A stretch of 64,000 nucleotides of DNA from an uncultured Myxococcales bacterium (GTDB lineage: Bacteria > Myxococcota_A > UBA9042 > DTJE01), in the NCBI GenBank assembly GCA_903936705.1, contig CAIZWN010000008.1, positions 62,001 to 126,000 on the forward strand, given 5' to 3'. Shown in pieces: positions 41,907 to 52,800 of this stretch (the first letter of the stretch is position 1; every line of letters starts with the position of its first letter). The notes under the pieces were generated by a model that ran no database searches, was not told the origin of the DNA, and worked only from the letters and a program-made list of their open reading frames with translations. The position numbers were made by a program, and so were the translations under genes.

Positions 41907-43097
41907 ATGGGGTGCCGCAGGAGATTGTGCTGGTTGTGGCTGGCCCTGGCCTTGACCGGATGCGAGTCGTTGCCGGACGCCGGTACTTCAGGCGAACCGG
42001 ATGGTCTGGTCCAGGACTCGGGCGACGAACTGCCCTCCGGATCCTTTGCCGGCCCGCAGGGGGTTGCTGTGGCCCGGGGCTTGGCTTTTGTTGCGAATCC
42101 AAACTACCGGTACTCCGGCCAGTCACTGGTTTACGGCAAGGGCTTCGTGACGATTGTGCGACTGGCCGATGGAACGGTCATCGATCGGGTGCCGACAGGC
42201 GCCAGGAATCCTCAGGCCGTGGTGGCATCAGGCGATCGCGTCGTGGTTTTGTGCTCGGGCGCCACGTTCTTTGACGGGAGCGTTGTGTTGCCACAGGGGG
42301 ATGGTTCGGTCCTGGTGCTTGATGCCGCCGAGGCCGATGCCGGAAGACCGTCCCTGGTTCGCGAGATCCCCCTGCCGAGGTCTTTGGTGCATCCCATGGT
42401 CGGATACCCCTCATCAATCACGCTGGTCTTGGGGGCCTCGCGAGCATGGTTAGGCAGCGGTACTTCCCCTGTCCTCTTTCTGGTGGATCTGGATGGAGGG
42501 CAGGTTCTTCGTGGGGCCGACGACCCGGTTGTTCTGGGTGACACCGGTGTTCAAGACACGATTGTCGTCAGGTCGGGTGCTGAACAAATCCTTATGGTAG
42601 GTCGTTTCGAGAGCGACGAGGTGCTGCTGCTGGATGCTGTGACCGGGGCCCCAGTTCAATCGCACCTCCAGCCGTTTGGTGTCGGCAGTCCTGGTCAAAT
42701 GGACGGGGTATTGGACATCGTTGAGCGTCCAGGAGGCTCGCCCGATATTTTTGCTCTCCTGGGGCTGGCGTCTTCAGTCGCGGCGATCGACTCAACGCGA
42801 GGTCTTGCTGGTGTTCACAACGGTTTTGCCGGCACCGGGTTGTCGCCCAATCGGATTGTCCTGGATCGTGATCGACTTCTTGTCGTGAATTCGGGAGACA
42901 ACAACATTACGGCCATCGACGCCACCGCGGGCACTTCGCTTGGCAAGGTCGCCATCCTTCCGGTAGGGACAAACCCCTATGATATTGCGTTGTTTGTTGA
43001 GGGCTCTCGCCGGCTTGCCGTGATTACCGGGCAGAAATCCCAGTCTCTGTATGTCGTGGACCTGGATGATGGCGTCGTTGTTCGGGAGGTGAGGTAG
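41907..43097 (+). CDS. Beta-propeller lipoprotein in B12 operon (BtuG-like candidate)
   Basis: A 396-residue lipoprotein. The lipobox is LALALTGC within RRLCWLWLALALTGC. The rest reads as YncE/NHL-like beta-propeller blades: QGVAVARGLAFVANPNYRYS, VTIVRLADGTVIDRVPTGAR, LLVVNSGDNNITAIDATAG and SLYVVDLDDGVVVREVR. In Bacteroides the B12 receptor has a surface beta-propeller partner, BtuG, that captures B12. The same placement between btuB and btuF, 22 bases after btuB, suggests an analogous role here (inference, not shown by sequence). GGGAGGA precedes ATG 41907; the stop overlaps the next start by one base. Confidence 0.78.
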   Translation: MGCRRRLCWLWLALALTGCESLPDAGTSGEPDGLVQDSGDELPSGSFAGPQGVAVARGLAFVANPNYRYSGQSLVYGKGFVTIVRLADGTVIDRVPTGARNPQAVVASGDRVVVLCSGATFFDGSVVLPQGDGSVLVLDAAEADAGRPSLVREIPLPRSLVHPMVGYPSSITLVLGASRAWLGSGTSPVLFLVDLDGGQVLRGADDPVVLGDTGVQDTIVVRSGAEQILMVGRFESDEVLLLDAVTGAPVQSHLQPFGVGSPGQMDGVLDIVERPGGSPDIFALLGLASSVAAIDSTRGLAGVHNGFAGTGLSPNRIVLDRDRLLVVNSGDNNITAIDATAGTSLGKVAILPVGTNPYDIALFVEGSRRLAVITGQKSQSLYVVDLDDGVVVREVR

Positions 43098-44068
43098 TGA
43101 AGGGACCAGCCTTCCTTCCGACCCCGACTTGTCTGACGAGTTGGCCGCCGCAATCGCGTGCATCGGTTGTTCCTGCCGGGTACATGATCGTCTGCGGGCG
43201 TTGGCTTCAAAGTGTCTTGCTGGCCCTGGCCCTGGTTGCATGCAAGGGTGCGGCGCCGTCCCAGACCTCGAACGATGTTTTACGCGTGGTCTCGATGCTT
43301 CCGAATGCCACGGAGATCCTGTTCGCGTTGGGAGCCGGTCCGATGGTCGTTGGAGCCACCCGCTATTGCGACCGTCCCGATGCAGCTCGCCTCGTTCCCC
43401 GCGTCGGCGGAATCCTGGACATATCGTCGGAGGCCGTTCTGGCGGCGCATCCGGATGTTGTGGTGGGTTCCCCGGTCGTCCTCAGGGGGCAACTGGCCAA
43501 ACTCCTGGAAGCCTCAGGAGTGCGCATTTTACCTCTGGTTTTCGAGACGGCCTCGGACGTCGAGCCAGGCATTCGTGCGTTGGGAATTGCAGTGAATCGC
43601 TTGCCCCAGGCGGATGCGCTGGCCTTGTCATACAGGAATGACCTGTCTGCGTTGACGAATCGCGCCCTCCGTGAGCCTCGGGTCAAGGTGCTGCTGGTAG
43701 TGGGGCGCAATCCCCTCGTGGTGGCATCGCGGTCCTCCTATCTGGGAGATCTTCTGGTGCGCATGGGGGTGGAAAACGTAGCCGCGTCGATGGCGACTTC
43801 CTACCCAACCTGGTCCCTGGAACAGGTGATCCAGGCCGCTCCTGACGTGATTATTGATGGAGCGGTCGAGGCTGGCGACCTCGTTTCCTTGATGGAGGAT
43901 GCCGGCATGCAGGCCGCCCGTGAGGGGCGTATGTTGCGGATTGAGGATCCGGCCCTTCTGCGCCCTGGTCCGTCAACTGGAGGCGCCGCCCTGGCCCTGG
44001 CTGACAGAATCCTTGGTGTTGTCGCGGCCGGGCCCACAAGGATTCACCGGTTGCAGACTGATGAGTAG
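43097..44068 (+). CDS. btuF: Cobalamin ABC transporter substrate-binding protein (BtuF-like)
   Basis: A 323-residue helical-backbone-type periplasmic binding protein. RVVSMLPNATEILFALGAGP, VVGATRYCDRP, VPRVGGILDISSEAVLAAHP and LVVGRNPLVVASRSSYLGDL match BtuF/FecB. A lipobox (LLALALVAC) lies within MIVCGRWLQSVLLALALVAC. GTG 43097 has GGGAGGTGAGG upstream and overlaps the previous stop, but gives a 29-residue extension before the signal; ATG 43184 gives a normal signal peptide and may be the true start. It delivers B12 to BtuCD. Confidence 0.9.
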   Translation: MKGPAFLPTPTCLTSWPPQSRASVVPAGYMIVCGRWLQSVLLALALVACKGAAPSQTSNDVLRVVSMLPNATEILFALGAGPMVVGATRYCDRPDAARLVPRVGGILDISSEAVLAAHPDVVVGSPVVLRGQLAKLLEASGVRILPLVFETASDVEPGIRALGIAVNRLPQADALALSYRNDLSALTNRALREPRVKVLLVVGRNPLVVASRSSYLGDLLVRMGVENVAASMATSYPTWSLEQVIQAAPDVIIDGAVEAGDLVSLMEDAGMQAAREGRMLRIEDPALLRPGPSTGGAALALADRILGVVAAGPTRIHRLQTDE

Positions 44069-44249
44069 GTACCATTGTTGTCGGCTGTCGAATCAGGGTG
44101 GGAATGACAGCACAGCACTTGGCCGATGCCGCTTGGCGGTGCTGCCATGGGCGCCGTCTTGACGTCTATGGTCCCTGGGGCTAGCGTGCGGTCCCCGGTT
44201 GGACACGGCATGCCAGCCAGCTGCATTCCGGCCTGGGACGGGGGTTTTC

Positions 44250-45263
44250 ATGCGCCTGGTGTCGCGATCAAGAGTTCCTCTTTTCCTTGCCGGTCTTGTC
44301 GGCCTCCTGCTGGTGGCCGGGTTCCTTTCCATAGGATTTGGCGCCACCTCATTGGACCTGTGGGGAGCGTTTGACGGTACTGCTGCGGTCGATCGCCTGG
44401 TCCTTCTGCACGAGCGCTTGCCGCGCACGGTGCTTGCTGCCCTGGTCGGAGCCGCGCTGTCCGTAGCTGGCCTGGTGTTTCAGGCCGTGCTTGCAAATCC
44501 ACTTGCCGATCCTTACGTGATCGGGGTTGCCGGCGGAGCGGCGCTGGGTGGCTCGCTGGCTATGGTCTTGCCGGGTATGGTTTTGCTGGGGCATGCCGGC
44601 GTGTCTGTCGCCGCTTTCCTGGGGGGGCTTGGTGCGGTGGCGCTGACCTGGCGCTTGTCGCGCGACCGACGTGGGAGGATGCGGGCCTACGAGGTGCTCC
44701 TGGTCGGCGTTGTCTTCAACACCTTTGCGTCGGCGGCCATCATGTTTCTCAAGTCAGTAGTGAGGGCCGAGAAGGCACAGGAAATGCTTCTGTGGCTGAT
44801 GGGCACGTTGTCTTCCGACGTCCGAGGTCCGGGCGCCCTGCTTGTCACCTTGGCCATAGTTGTTTTTGCCCTGGGACTCCTGTTCGTGTCGGCTCCTTCC
44901 CTGAATGCTCTTGCTCTGGGCGATGAGGACGCAGCCTCTGTTGGCGTCGACCCCGCGCGAACAACGCGCCGGGCCTTTCTGGCAGGTTCCTTGTTGGTCG
45001 CTGCGGCTGTCTCGGTTGCCGGAATGATCGGGTTCGTAGGCCTGATTGTTCCACATGCTGTCAGGTCCCTTGTCGGTTCAGACCACCGAGTCACGATCCC
45101 GGCCAGTGCCCTTCTTGGGGCAGTCTTCCTGGTCCTGGCCGACCTGTTGACGAGGCTGTTGTTTCCCGTTTTCGAGACCGAGGCACCTGTTGGCGTGCTG
45201 ACCGCGTTGGTTGGAGGTCCGGCCTTCATCTGGCTTCTCAAGCGTGGAGGTGACCGCGCGTGA
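44250..45263 (+). CDS. btuC: Cobalamin ABC transporter permease (BtuC-like, FecCD family)
   Basis: A 337-residue inner-membrane permease with about ten helices. Family blocks are LPRTVLAALVGAALSVAGLV, FQAVLANPLADPYVIGVAGG, LGDEDAASVGVDPARTTRRA and GFVGLIVPHAVRSLVGSDHR. ATG 44250 is preceded by a G-rich site. A 181-base gap separates it from btuF; that gap contains a CAGCAC (44113-44118)/GTGCTG (44139-44144) stem but no gene and no second riboswitch that I can see. Its last 4 bases overlap btuD. Confidence 0.92.
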   Translation: MRLVSRSRVPLFLAGLVGLLLVAGFLSIGFGATSLDLWGAFDGTAAVDRLVLLHERLPRTVLAALVGAALSVAGLVFQAVLANPLADPYVIGVAGGAALGGSLAMVLPGMVLLGHAGVSVAAFLGGLGAVALTWRLSRDRRGRMRAYEVLLVGVVFNTFASAAIMFLKSVVRAEKAQEMLLWLMGTLSSDVRGPGALLVTLAIVVFALGLLFVSAPSLNALALGDEDAASVGVDPARTTRRAFLAGSLLVAAAVSVAGMIGFVGLIVPHAVRSLVGSDHRVTIPASALLGAVFLVLADLLTRLLFPVFETEAPVGVLTALVGGPAFIWLLKRGGDRA

Positions 45264-46117
45264 TCCCAAGCCAGAACAAAGTCGCGCCTCTGGTGATGGA
45301 GGGGGTGTCTTTCTCATATCCAGCCTCCGGGTCCCCGGCTGTTGGCCTGGTTGATCTCGAGGTTGCCCCGGGCGAGTTCGTGGGTCTTATCGGCCCGAAC
45401 GGTGCCGGAAAATCCACGCTCCTGCGTCTGGCGGCCGGACTCCTGGCGCCTGACTCCGGAACGATTCGCACCGCAGGTTTCGACCCGGCCAAGGCCCCCA
45501 GGCGAAAGGTTGCCCGTACCGTTGCGCTGGTTCCCGCCTCTCTGGCCGTCGGTTTTCCACTGAACGTACTGGACTTCGTCGCCCTGGGTCGCACTTCCAG
45601 GCTTGAAGGGTTGTTCGAGACCGCCTCCGACCGGAAGGCTGTCCAGCGGGCACTGGCTATTGCCGAGGCCGACCAGTTCGTCGATCGCAATTACCAGGAA
45701 TTGTCGGCCGGCGAGCAGCGTCGGGTTCTAGTGGCACGCGCGTTGGCGCAGGAGCCAAGCCTCCTGCTGCTGGACGAACCCACGGCGAATCTGGACGTCT
45801 CCCATGCCGTCTCGCTGGTTCACCGAGTCGCCGACCTTGCACGTTCGCAGGGAGTGGCTGTGGTCGCGGCCATACATGACCTGAACGTAGCTCTTCTGGC
45901 GTGCGACCGGATTGTCCTGCTGCGCGGTGGATGCATCCGTGCCGCTGGCCCTGCCGAGGACGTGATGCAGTGGTCGTCGCTGCGCGATACTTTCGGATGC
46001 GAGCTTTACATCGGCCGTAACGAGGTCAACGGAAGGCTGTTCGTCGTCCCCATGGGGCGGGAAATCAGTCAGGGCGTCACGGACACTTCTTCCCCACCTC
46101 GTGCGCAATCTTCGTGA
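45260..46117 (+). CDS. btuD: Cobalamin ABC transporter ATP-binding protein (BtuD-like)
   Basis: A 285-residue ATPase. Walker A is GPNGAGKST, the signature is ELSAGEQRRV (LSAGE instead of LSGGE), Walker B is LLLLDEPTANLDVSH, and the switch His is in AAIHDLNVA. The GTG start overlaps the btuC stop (GTGA), indicating translational coupling. Together with BtuC and BtuF it forms the inner-membrane step of B12 import. The 3' end overlaps the convergent lipoprotein gene by 41 bases. Confidence 0.93.
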   Translation: MIPSQNKVAPLVMEGVSFSYPASGSPAVGLVDLEVAPGEFVGLIGPNGAGKSTLLRLAAGLLAPDSGTIRTAGFDPAKAPRRKVARTVALVPASLAVGFPLNVLDFVALGRTSRLEGLFETASDRKAVQRALAIAEADQFVDRNYQELSAGEQRRVLVARALAQEPSLLLLDEPTANLDVSHAVSLVHRVADLARSQGVAVVAAIHDLNVALLACDRIVLLRGGCIRAAGPAEDVMQWSSLRDTFGCELYIGRNEVNGRLFVVPMGREISQGVTDTSSPPRAQSS

Positions 46118-46529
46118 CCCAGTCCGTATCCTTTGATGCCTCAATCCAGGTCTTCGTGAATGCCTGTGGAGTGTCGAACCCGTACTCCTTGTATATACCC
46201 AGGATCTTGTCCATCTCCCCCTTCTTCTGGGCGCAATAGACCGCCTGGTATGCCTTCGTCAATTTTTCCTTGTCGATGGCCGGGGTTGCATCTTCCGCGG
46301 GTCGTGCGGCCTGGGAATCGCCTTCACCTGCCTGTTTCGGAACTCCAGTTGCAGAAGGGGGCGCAACAGCTGCAGCTGGCCTCGCCACTTCGGACGGCGC
46401 CTGCGCGACGGCCGTGGCCGGCTCAACCTTTGCCGGCTCGGCCTTCCTCGGAGCTTCCGTCTTGCCGCAGCCGACAACAAGTGCAGCGGACAGCGCCGCA
46501 CCAACAATCAATGAGTTCCCATGGAACAT
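46077..46529 (-). CDS. Small lipoprotein with Ala/Pro-rich linker
   Basis: A 150-residue lipoprotein. The signal peptide is MFHGNSLIVGAALSAALVVG with lipobox VVGC. A long Ala/Pro/Glu linker (residues ~25-85) is followed by a small helical domain with two Cys (YQAVYCAQKKGEMDKIL, then WVTKIAHEVGKKCP). A Cys at each end suggests a single disulfide. The fold is unknown. AGGAGG precedes ATG 46529. It is convergent with, and overlaps, btuD, and is unlikely to be part of B12 uptake. Confidence 0.75.
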   Translation of the reverse strand: MFHGNSLIVGAALSAALVVGCGKTEAPRKAEPAKVEPATAVAQAPSEVARPAAAVAPPSATGVPKQAGEGDSQAARPAEDATPAIDKEKLTKAYQAVYCAQKKGEMDKILGIYKEYGFDTPQAFTKTWIEASKDTDWVTKIAHEVGKKCP

Positions 46530-46878
46530 GATTCCTCCTGGTCGCAAGGCGACGCGCGGATTCTAACACAGGCTGAATCCACGCCAAGCCGCGTGGCTGA
46601 CAGTTTCCGGGAGGCAGGCCTTCACGCCTTGAATTCACCATCGATGATTTCGCATTCTGTTTGGACTGCAATTAAGACGTTGGATGATGACCCCAAATTC
46701 TGGCACGGAAGGTGCTTGTTACGCCTTTGGCGGATTCGTGTCCACCGCGAAACTGGCGATGGAGCCGACGCAATCTTCCGGAGTTACCGGGGGATTGTGT
46801 GGAAGTGCGCAGGGTTCCGCCCTTATGGGGTGTGCAATGTTTGCGAGTTCAAGTGTCACCAGCAGTCAAGGAGGCCCC
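46530..46878. other. 349-base leader region of the giant lipoprotein gene
   Basis: There is no convincing gene. TTGAAT (46629-46634) with CATTCT 18 bases on is a weak possible promoter. The stretch 46741-46820 has GACGCAA and a distal GCGCAGGGTTCCG, faintly like pieces of c-di-GMP (GEMM-I) riboswitches, but the conserved AAAGC after GACGC is missing. The AAGGAGG ribosome-binding site is at 46868-46874. Confidence 0.3.
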
Positions 46879-49800
46879 ATGAAGCTCCGCAGTGGTTGTC
46901 ACGCGATGCTGGCCTTTGTTTTTGCGGGCTTCATGCTTGCATCGGGGTGTACCAGCTACCCCGAGAACCAGGGTGACGGTGTCGAATCGGCAAGTGCCGA
47001 CCCGTCGTCCGCAGGCCAGCCTGCCGAGCCTTCGGCCAGGGTTTCGTCCGCAGCGGAATTACCATGCGCTGCCCCAACCCAAATCGGGATGTCTCAGAAG
47101 TTGATCATCAACGAAATGATGATCGACCCTGTGGCTGTCGCCGATGATGTTGGCGAGTGGATCGAGTTCTACAACCCGACCGCGGCGGCCGTGGACCTCC
47201 TGGACTGGCGCGTGCAGTTCGGAAGTGGCGGAACCGAACAGATCGGTTCGTCCATCGTGGTGCCAAAGGGTGGTTATGTTGTATTTTGCAACAACATCCT
47301 TCAGTTCGGGGACAGCTACCCGGGCGTAACGTGTGCTCACGAGTTCCCGGCGGGTCCGACGTACCAGTTGTACAACGGTGGCTCCTCGTTCACTCTTCTG
47401 GAGCCAGATGGTTCCACTATTTCCGACAGGGTCACCTTTTCAAATCCCGCCCCGACTGGGGCTTCGATGGCTCTGCGCAACCCCTACCTTGCTCACCTGA
47501 CTGTTGCGTGTCCGAATTCGCCTAATACTCCTGGCGCATGGGTCGATGGCAACGGCGCTCTCCTGCCCTTCCGCGTGTCAACGGCCGGCGCCGTTGGTGT
47601 GGACAAGGGAACTCCAGGGGCCTCGAATGACGATGTGTTTATCGTGAACCCCGCGGAACAGTGTTCAGCGCAGGACGTTTGCAATCCCAGGCGTTGCGTA
47701 GCCGAAGTATGCAAGCCCTTCTTTACCACGGGATGCTGCATCACCAACGCGAATTGCAATGATGCTGACGGCTGCACCAAGGACTTGTGCGACGCCAATG
47801 TTTGTCAGCACACTCCCGTCCCGAATTGCTGCAAGCTCGACAATGAATGCAATGATGGCAATCCTTGCAATATAGACATCTGCTTCCTGGTTCAGGGGCA
47901 GTCCTATGGATTCTGCAGTGCCTCCCCGCGTATTGATCCGAACTGCTGCTGGGCGGACTCGAGTCTGGATCCCCGTACCGGCAGCCCGTGGGTTGTAACG
48001 GTCCCGCTCGAAGAGCGCGCTGCGGTTCTTCAGACGGCGTCTGATCGGCAGTGCGACGACAAGAATATTTGCACCGAAAACAAGTGTGACCAGGCCGACA
48101 GCAGTTGCTACTACCCGCGGGATATTGCCAAGCCGAATTGCTGTGTACAGCCGACCGAATGCGCCGAGTCTCCGGTTGATAATCCCTGTACCTACAATAT
48201 CTGTGCCCAGAATACCTGCTCGAATCCCGCAATCCCCCGGTGTTGCCGACTGGATCCCGAGTGCGGGGACGAGAACAACTGCACTACCGACAGGTGCGTT
48301 CTCAACCAGTGTCGGAACCTTTGGGATGTCGAGGGCTGCTGCCGTGTCGATGGCGATTGTCCCGATGACGGCAACCTATGTACCAGTGAGAGATGTGTTT
48401 TTGATGATATAACAAAGAAGTTCGGTTGCGTTCATCCTCCCAAGCCCGACTGCACCCTCGAAATTCCTTACGTTCAGAAGTTCGAGGATACCACCAACAT
48501 CACCGACCTACAGAAGATTGCAAAGGCCGGCTGGAAGATCATTGACAAGAAATCATCGACGGTCAGCCCCAACAACCATTGGCGGTTCACGAATACCGGC
48601 GTCCTGGGCCATGCCCACGATGTAAGTAACCTCGAGGATCCGCCCAGCGAGCAGTCGTTCCTGTTCACGTACACTCCGAATACTTATCTGGTGAAGAGTG
48701 TTGCAGTAACTCCTACGTTGGATGCATCAAGTTCGCTGACCGCGATTGGCAACTCGTTCAAGGAGACAACGCTTCAGTGGCGAATGGCGTACAAGGATTC
48801 CAACGCAAGTGACCTCCCGGTGACCTTGCGCGTGGTGGCTTCCGCCACTGGCGATTTCACGGGAAGTGGAGCCTTGACGCTTGTGCCGACGGTCAATGGC
48901 ACCCCTTATTCCTTGGATAATCTCAACGCGGATATCGAATACACGCTGTTCACGGCGGTAGTTCAATCGGAGGAGCTAAAGGCGTCGAAGACCCTCAAAA
49001 TCGGCTTCCTGATCGATACCGATCAAACGTTCAATATGGATGCCTGGGAAATCGATGATGTAATTCTTGCTGCCGGTCGGCCCAGCAAGCTTATGAAGTC
49101 CTTCCTCTTGAAGTGCCCGTCGAATCCGACTGCCTCGTGTTATCCCGGCAATGCCGGGGTTACCACGATCGGCGAACGTGGACCTGGCGAATCTGTTGTA
49201 CCGGCGGTCGGAGGCGTAGGCGACCGTTTCAGGGTCCTCCTGTGCATGCACGACGGCGACGCCGGCCCAGCTACTTGGCAGAGGTACGGTTTCCCAAGGG
49301 CCACGCTGGATTCGGATCCGATGGATCGTCCCGAATTCATGACGATTCCTGCTGATATTGGCCAGGGGGGACAGGGCTGCAACACCTTCCAGGACGCAGT
49401 ACAGGCGATTTGCGACGTACCTGCGATGTCGGTTGCCGGTTATTTCTATTGCGGTATCGATGTAAACGGTTTGGGCAATCCGGATTTCGCGGGCCCCTAT
49501 CACACGGCACTCGTGGTTCTGGACGAGTCTTCGACCCTTTACAAGCCGCATAGCCCGTTCGAGAACCAGGTCAAGTTCGATGTTGAGTTGGTGCTTGAGG
49601 AGGGGTACGTGGTCTGGTCGCCGAACGGTCGCGACGATGCGGCTGCGGTCGCGATTCGCGATGCCATCAGGGATCAGCCGTCCAAGCCCATGGTCCAGAT
49701 CATTCAGAATCTGGCCTCCCTTAGTAACCTCGGTAAGTACAAGGGAATTTTCGCGGTCCTGGGTATCAAGGGCACCGAATACATTCCAAGTGCGATCGAG

Positions 49801-52800
49801 GACGCCCGGCTGAAACAGTACCTGGAGCAGGGTGGGTACAATGGCAATGGCTATACGGGGGAGCCCACTGGCGGCATTTATCTTGAGGGCGGCCAGTATT
49901 TCTCGGGCCAGTCGAACTCGCTGCTTGCCCCACTGTTCAGGATTGATGCGACGAGTACGGACCTTGGCTCGATCGATTCCGGCTTGACCGGGCGGAACTT
50001 CCTGTACCAGTACGATTTCCAGTATCCCAGGGATCCCCATACCAACTACGCGAATGACCTTCTTGCGCACACCCCCAAACTGGGTGGACGCGAGATCTTC
50101 CGGACGGCGGCGGCCCCGGTTTTTGCAACCACGGTTTCGTTCGAAGGTGTCGCTCCGGCCAAGGCCAGGGCATACCGGACCATAGGGTCTTCCGTGCTCT
50201 TCAGCGGCATTGCTGAGGACGGAGGGAAGACGGCCATCGAACTCATGGGCAAATACCTTGAGTTCCTGGAGTCCGGCTATCCGCCCTGCACCATGGTTTC
50301 GCAGTGCCAGGATGACGACGTCTGCACTGCCGACAGTTGCGGCGCATGCACGACCGATTCGTGCGTGGGAGTGTCCGAGTGCGTGAACGACGAACGCACC
50401 ATCAGTGGTGGCCAGTGCTTCGCATGCTCGGACGATCGGCAATGCCCGGACAACTGGGCCTGCCTTACCGATCCGACCAAGGGTTACTGTGACATCATTG
50501 ATTTCCTTGGGCGGTACGATGTTCCGTCCGGAAATTGTGGCGTTATTCCAACGATATCCGGCAATTCGACCGTCGCCTGCCCGATCGCGGTTGCAACGCC
50601 AGCCACCGTCACCGATCTGCAGGTGCAGGTGCGAATGAGTCATTCCAAGCGTGGTGATTTGAAGCTTACCCTGGTCAGTCCCGGTGGCGTCCGGCGCATT
50701 CTGAAGCAGTCGGATCCGCTGGATACGAACACCAACGGCATCTACTTCACATACGACATGGGCAAGCCTTCACTGGAGGCTCTCGACGGATTCAACGGTT
50801 CTCGCCTGAATGGCGACTGGACTTTGATTGCCGAAGACGCCGATGTTCTGCTCAACAACGGATTTTTCCAGGATTGGTCTTTGTTCGCGAAGTACGAGCC
50901 ACTTGACTGCTCGGTGATCCCCTGCCCGGATACGGATCCATGCGCTCCGAATCCGCAGTGTGTAAACAACGAGTGCGTCTACACGTCCCTGTGCGATGAC
51001 AATCTGGCGTGTACTGTCGATTACTGCGACCCGGCTACTCATGCCTGTCGCCATGATTCGATCGCCGGTACCGGTTGTCCTTGCGAGAACCATGACCAGT
51101 GCGACGGGGAGGCCTGCCTGGAATCGACCAAGACACGTACGTGCAACCCGGACCTTGATCTGGGTTGCGCATGTGCGGTGATTCCTGGCGACGTGTTCGA
51201 GTTCGGCGGACTTCCAGATGGCATTCCGGACTTCAATGCCGGTATCGAGCTTTCAAAGAGCCTTGTCGTTAATTCCACCAAGCGCATCCAGGACATCAGG
51301 GTTCGCGTCAAGACCAGTCACCCGGCGGTGGGTAATCTGCGCGTTCGGTTGACCCATGGGACGTCGACGGTAACGCTGCGCAATTTGAGTGGCGGGTCGG
51401 TCCAGGGATTCCATGATATCTACGATTACGACGTTGTCGCAGGGCCCGGGTCCCTCTCGGACTTCACCGGGTTGCCAGCGGGTGGCCTCTGGACTTTGAC
51501 GGTGGCCGACCGTGTTTCGCTGAACGAGGGCGTACTGGAGCGGGTCACCCTTTACATTGAAAACGCCGAGTGCGTTTTGAACGCGGATTGCGACGATGGT
51601 ATTGGTTGCACGGCCGATGTGTGTTCGGCGTCGGTTCCTGGTGGAAAGTGCACGAATCTGCCGGTCGTTTGCGGTGTCAGTGCAAATCCCTGCGAGGCCT
51701 TTGAATGCGATGCCGCCGATGGTATGTGCAAGGCGGTCGATTTGGCTGATGGGCTTGCTTGTGAGGACTCTGTCTATTGCACCGTGGGAGACACCTGCCT
51801 GGCGGGTGTCTGCACTGGCGGGACGATCCGGGATTGCAGCGAACTGAACGGAATTTGCGTTGTCGGTGTTTGCAACGCCCAGAGCGAGATTGTTCGTTCC
51901 TGTCTGACAAGCTTCACCAACGGTGCGGATTGTTCGGATGGCGAGCTTTGCACTGTCGGTGACAAGTGCAACGCGGTTGGCCAGTGTGTTCCCGGGCTGT
52001 CGAGTGGGTGCCTGTGTCCTGGCGGGCTTGATTCCGAGTGCGTCGACGACGGCAACAAGTGCAACGGTGTTGATTGGAAGTGCGATATTGCCACTTTCCG
52101 CTGCCAGCTGCAGGACCCCCTTGGTGTCGAATGTGGCGCGGCTTCGGGTCAATGTTCGATCCAGGTGTGCGAGTCGGATACCGGTCTTTGCCGCGAGCAG
52201 ATCAAGCCGAACAACACCCCTTGCGATGATGGCCTGTGGTGCACGATCGGCGATCGTTGCACAAACGGTTTCTGTGTCTTCGATGGGGCGCGCGATTGCT
52301 CGACACTCGATGTGTGCAAGACCAGTACCTGCAGCGATACCTCGGATACATGCGAGGTTGCGAACAAGGACGATACGACGCCGTGCATGGTCGATGGGGG
52401 CGGTTGTGGTGTCTACACCTGTATCGCCGGCGGATGCACCCTGGACCGGCCGTTGGATTGTGCGGTCGAGGATCCATCGACCCAGGACGATTGCAATGAC
52501 CCCTTGTGCACGCCCGTTGGGTTTGGTGGTCACACGTGCTCAAAGGTGGCGAAGGGCCTGGACAGCTTGGGCGAGCCCTATCCCTGCATGACCGACGGCG
52601 ATGATTGCACGAGCGATATCTGCGATGCCGGTCGGTGCGTGCATCTGCGTAAGGTGAACTGTTGGGGCGGGTCGTGCGGTGGGGCACATCAGTTCGATGA
52701 AGGCGACCTGCACTGCGGTGACGAGGATTACTGTTCGAATGGTATCAATTTGGATCCGAACGGGCTGTGCTTCCCGTTGCCCGACTGCATCGCGCCCGGC

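Noticed and set aside
48976-50643. Long (555-residue) open frame antisense to the giant lipoprotein
   Set aside because: It is the reverse complement of in-frame domain sequence, has no ribosome-binding site or recognisable domain, and arises from GC-rich codon bias. The same holds for 51253-52533, 52945-54186 and 54589-56109.
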